NCBI GenBank assembly: GCA_033439265.1
Contig: JAVTVX010000012.1
Span: 13,241,501-13,305,500 of the forward strand
Direction of reading: 5' to 3'
Length of the DNA stretch: 64,000 bases
Source of the DNA: Dillenia suffruticosa
Lineage: Eukaryota > Streptophyta > Magnoliopsida > Dilleniales > Dilleniaceae
How positions within the stretch are numbered: the first letter of the stretch is position 1; every line of letters starts with the position of its first letter. Under the pieces are notes generated by a model. The model did no database searches and was not told the DNA's origin. It saw only the letters and a program-made list of their open reading frames with translations. This document shows, piece by piece, positions 60,000 through 64,000 of this stretch. A program made the position numbers and the translations under genes.

Positions 60000-61675
60000 A
60001 CCAGTAACCAATGAAACAATGAAATGAATATTGGTACATTGTAAAAAATAATTGTAAATGAAAATATTACTTTTTGAGATAGAGTGAGGTGGTGATGATG
60101 ATGGTTGGCTTTTATGTGTACTCCCAACATCTGATGGTATTGAAAGAATCTAATAATATAAATAATTTGGATTATTATTTAAAGATAAAAGTGAAATTAG
60201 TAAGACTATGGTGAAAGCTTACTTGAACACCAACAAGCCTTGCTTCATTAACTAGGTTTATCACTTCATCTTGTTATGGATTTCCGGCATGCATCACAAC
60301 ATGCATAAAAACATTGCTTACCAAATTAGTAAAATTATGATTCTGTTTCATTAATCGTTCTATCATAATAGTGACATCTTCATTATGTATGGTTGAATTC
60401 AGGCGTTGTGATGGAGTTGTAACTTTTTCCACACATCTGATTCTTCCTATCAAATCAGACATTTAACTTTAGATACAATATCACTTTTCCAAGATAAAGT
60501 CCCATTTTCTAATTGTCCTTCTTCATTGTCAGTAGACTCCATTCCATTTTCATCATTTCCCGTCAGAAGTAACGAAACGTTAATATTCATAAACATATGA
60601 AATAGAATTACATAAAAATAGTCATCTAGACCACAACTTTTGATACTTTCGTAGAAACAAAACTGTCATCTGATTTGGTTCTACTAGTAATATAAAGATT
60701 AGCTCTACAAGGTCTGGTTCTAGATTGTGTCTGTGATGATAAAAGTGGTTTAGGGTTTTATTTTGAAGTATTTGAAATATTATGTAGTAAAATTAATTAG
60801 AAATATACATTCTCATGTATGAGTTTAACAAATGATTTAGATCCTAAACAATGTGGATCTATCAACTTTGCACGACATTTTGTTTTTTTTTTTTTACTTT
60901 TCCTAACACAAAAAAAAAAGAAATATTAGAATACAAGTGAGTAGAGTACTAAAAGTAATTGTTAATTTGTACCTTTCCTTTGTTACTCAACTAGAAAATA
61001 ACAAGCTCTTTGTACTGATTTGGATCAAAACTGTCATCTCCCATTCTCTTGATGTTTTCTTCTATTCCAAGTGAATCATCGAATCACTTTGATTTCAAAG
61101 AATTTTTAAAACTCTTCCATTTGTCACACAGATTTGCAATAACCCATTTCTTAGTTTCATCTCTGAGTGGCTTGAAAGTAATCTTTGATTACAATAAAAA
61201 AATAAAATTAGGTATATTAATTTCTTTCTATATTATTAACCATTTTACGATCAATAAAACTAGATACCTATATAATTTTTTACATGTCCTCTTTATACTC
61301 TATTGGCATGTCACACCAAGTCCTATAGTTTATTGGAGCAATGGAATGGACTTTGACTATAGAGCCCAAAAATCTGGTAAAAATCGTACCATCAATTTCT
61401 ATTGGTTGATTTAATTCGTTTATTTCAACCATCATGCGTTTTCCTTTTTCTAAACGCATTGGCCCTCTATATTTCTTGACAACCGTTAAAAATAAAAAAT
61501 TAGAAATAGATAATTATTAATCACCTCACAAGAAAATGATGTATTTATTTTTAAACTAAACCTGGGGTAACATCCTGGGATGATGACTGGATTCTTCAGA
61601 CTCAACCTGTTCGTGGGATGGTTGTGATTTTTTGTGATTAGCCACAATATTCATCTGTCATTTAGTTCATCCCAT
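60000..61675 (-). pseudogene. Ptta/En/Spm-type transposon protein (PF03004) remnant, CACTA-3
   Basis: Reading leftward from 61675, the gene opens M-G-stop in a start region homologous to 55277. It continues with an HKKSQPSHEQVESEESS-like exon, the domain core near 61440-61000 (including a WRD-like block and DPNQYKELVIF), an SFVKLIHE block near 60820-60850, and the late exons at 60560-60170, ending with a poly-Pro/Ser stretch. A stop sits at the third codon and others follow, so it is not functional. The exon order is identical to CACTA-2. Confidence 0.75.
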
Positions 61676-63340
61676 ATTTATCACAATCTAAAAAAATTTT
61701 AAAATTTTAAAATACAGTGCAATCAACTTTTTATTGAGTTATATTATAAAGTGTTTCAGAGTGATTAAGGACCTATTTGATAGGAATAAAATTTTGGTTG
61801 AGTTAGAAGTTTTGAAAGTTTTGAGAGGAGAAGAGGTTTTGAGCAGATGAGAGTTTTTATGAGGGAACAAGTTGGAAAGATTTCTAATATATATTTGGAG
61901 AGTTTTTGGAGGCTGGAATGATTTCTAATATATATTTGGAGAGTTTTGGAGGAAAAGAGATCAATGATTTATAATATATTTAGAGAGGTTTTGAAGGGAA
62001 AGAGAAATTTTGATATTTTGTAAAATAATTTATAGCGTAATTTTTTCTTGTTTTTTTCACACTTTTATTTATTACCTCATTTTTCAATATTTTACCATTT
62101 TTAAAATGGTCATAATATTTCTTACCTCCTATTATAATAGTGTTATTCCATTGTTACTACATTATTGTTATTTCATTATTTAAATTAATAATGTTAATTA
62201 TACCAACATTTACCTAACTCATATTTTAATTTTTTATAGAAATATGATTTTGGATTTTCCTAACTCATTTTTTTTTTAATTTTTTTTATAGAAATGTGAT
62301 TTTGGATGAGGATTAAAGGAGTGGTGCAATGACTACTCGACACATATATGCATATATGTAATTTGAAAAATATTGTCATTCACTTTACCAACTTTTCCTT
62401 TACCTCAATTTTATCATTATCATTATTATACATATGCACACATATCTTTTATTTGTTACTACATTTTTATTTTATTATTACATTCTTTTATTACTACATT
62501 ATCACTATAATATTAATATATTATGTTATATCTTTTGTTACTATATCATTACTATATTATTCTAGCGATAACTATACCAATAATACTTATTACACCATAT
62601 ATATCACTATACTTATTTAATTTTAGATTTTATAATTGAGGATGGAATTATGAATGAAATGTAATGATATAATTAATTATGTTACATCATATTTAATATT
62701 ATTTAAATTATATTTAATATTATTTAATTATGTTGGTAGTTGTTATTTTATTATATTAATGAAAAATGAAAAATGAGATGTTTATTCTCTCTTTTTTCTT
62801 TACACACTCTTATTTTTAGTTTCACATGTTTCCACATATGATCATGACGTGTTAATTTATGTCCATATATATTTTATATTATTACGATTTCTCACCTTCC
62901 AATCATTACATAACATATAATTAATAATTATAATTGAAACACTTGCAAAGTTTGCATCGGTTGCTTAACTAAATTTAAACAAAGATTAAATATAGTTTTC
63001 ACTTAAATATTTATATAAAAACTGAATATTTTGTAATAACAATATTTGTGTTGTCGTTCGAACTTGTTATCACTTAAATATACCACTTTTCACTCGTTAT
63101 CATGCACAAGGAATATAATTTTTTACTACTTCTTACAATTTGAATAAACCACTTGTTACTATGTACACTTGTTGAGAAATATCAGTTATTACTTATTACC
63201 ACTTGTGACCACTTGTTACCATCTATTATACTTATATCACTTCACATGATCAATATCACTTATTACCATTTCTGTACACTACATATTACTATTACTATTC
63301 ATTATAGCATATTAAATAGAGAAAACAAAATAATGATTAT
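61676..63340. other. CACTA-3 interior, AT-rich, no gene recognised
   Basis: A short tandem repeat (GATTTCTAATATATATTTGGAG, about 42 bp unit) lies at 61877-61960. The rest is AT-rich with ACTTGTTACCA-type words on the plus strand and no coding sense. Confidence 0.6.
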
Positions 63341-63406
63341 ATAATCTAACAAAATTACATTTCATACAAATATTCATCCCATCCTACTCAATCAATATCA
63401 TCATCA

Positions 63407-63895
63407 TCATTCATGTCTATTCATACATTCCCTTCGTCTTCCATCCACTACATAAAATACCTTCTTTGCCTGAGATGCCAACACATAAGGATTATCCAAC
63501 AAATCCATACTTGTATGATTGAGATATGAAAAATTTATAAGTGTTGAACCAAATCTATCCTTCTTGCATTCTCGTTGTAAGTCAACCCAATCACACCAAA
63601 ATAACACAAACTTATACTTTTCATTATAGTTTACTTCAATAATTTGTCATAATATTCCATAATAATTAACTTTAGCTTGAATGAGTGTTTTATCCCTGGC
63701 ACTTGCATAACTAATATTATCCACCGCTACCATAATGCCTAAATTCTGAGTCTGAAGGCATTTCTCCTGATCTTTTATATGGAATCGATATCCATTGATT
63801 ATATACCCATTGTAATTTCTAATCAATGGATTTGGTCCACGAGCAATCCATTTAATTTCATCAGTAATATCTTCGGGGTATTTTGGATTCGTAAC
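63407..63895 (-). pseudogene. TNP2-type transposase C-terminal exon (DUF4216), CACTA-3
   Basis: After a splice acceptor (TTTTTTTAG before 63895), the minus strand reads VTNPKYPEDITDEIKWIARG, then NYNGYIINGYRFHI, LGIMVAVDNISYASARDK, a stop (TGA) within YGIL, then VLFWCDWVDLQ, FGSTLINFSYL and LASQAKKVFYV. This is the DUF4216 domain of CACTA transposases. A splice donor (CATCGT followed by GTAAGTA, near 63981) marks the preceding exon at the window edge. The last residues diverge from CACTA-2 because of a deletion, and the frame ends at 63407. The in-frame stop makes it a probable pseudogene. Confidence 0.85.
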
Positions 63896-64000
63896 CTAAA
63901 AAAAGAAATAAAGAAATTAATAATATTCTAAAATTAACTAGAAGAAATTAATAATAAAAAAAAAATTAAATATTGATACTTACACGATGAGTAAACCAGG

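Larger units (their letters stand above)
58702..64000 (-). mobile_element. CACTA (En/Spm) transposon 3, inverted, extends past window
   Basis: CACTACAAAATC at 58702 is the 3' end of an element whose genes read on the minus strand. Going inward from the end there are subterminal repeats (58702-59640), a PF03004-type remnant (61675 down to about 60000), an AT-rich interval, and the DUF4216 end of TNP2 (63895-63407). The order and spacing mirror CACTA-2, so both belong to one family and face each other tail to tail. Its 5' end lies beyond 64000. Confidence 0.85.

Overview
The window looks like euchromatin from a eudicot plant nuclear genome. It is AT-rich, its genes carry introns with GT/AG borders, and plant-type transposable elements surround two ordinary nuclear genes. 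I read the proteins by eye against remembered family members. I ran no searches, so family names are recognition calls. Species is not determinable from the sequence alone.

Left third (1-24467). Two members of one Ty1/copia Sirevirus-type family lie 109 bp apart. The first is cut by the window edge (pol, an extra downstream ORF and the 3' LTR, ending at 5240). The second (5350-24467) has both LTRs, an initiator-Met-tRNA-type primer site, a polypurine tract and a perfect ACCTT target duplication. It is split by a Ty3/gypsy-like solo LTR (11882-21006), which is itself split by a CACTA transposon (14488-20677, TTT duplication). This is a three-level nest whose junctions can be read directly. All retrotransposon ORFs are broken by stops or frameshifts.

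Middle (24468-38060). The two host genes are convergent. ACX2, a peroxisomal long-chain acyl-CoA oxidase for fatty-acid beta-oxidation, has seven exons at 26266-30600 on the plus strand. A DUF630/DUF632 (NRG2-like) gene has five coding exons at 37267-31211 on the minus strand. ACX2 keeps its PTS2 peroxisomal signal and its catalytic glutamate, but an in-frame TAG cuts the conserved C-terminus. A roughly 600 bp near-palindrome lies upstream of ACX2. A CT/GA microsatellite lies in the probable leader of the DUF630/632 gene.

Right part (38060-64000). This is transposon-rich, AT-rich DNA: a decayed LINE reverse-transcriptase piece, a small CACTA derivative (about 42440-43762), and a large CACTA element (45039-58515). 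The large element contains a second small CACTA and a second gypsy-like LTR of the same family as the one on the left. A third large CACTA lies in opposite orientation (58702 to beyond the window edge). The large CACTA elements carry remnants of the two standard proteins, the TNP2-type transposase (DUF4216 end) and the Ptta/En/Spm (PF03004) protein, with clusters of subterminal repeats.

I found no clear new biological system. The most unusual signals are a tRNA-like (A-box/B-box) module followed by a GC-rich island in three separate CACTA elements, the palindrome next to ACX2, the ACX2 stop codon, and the comparatively well kept extra ORF of the Sirevirus family.
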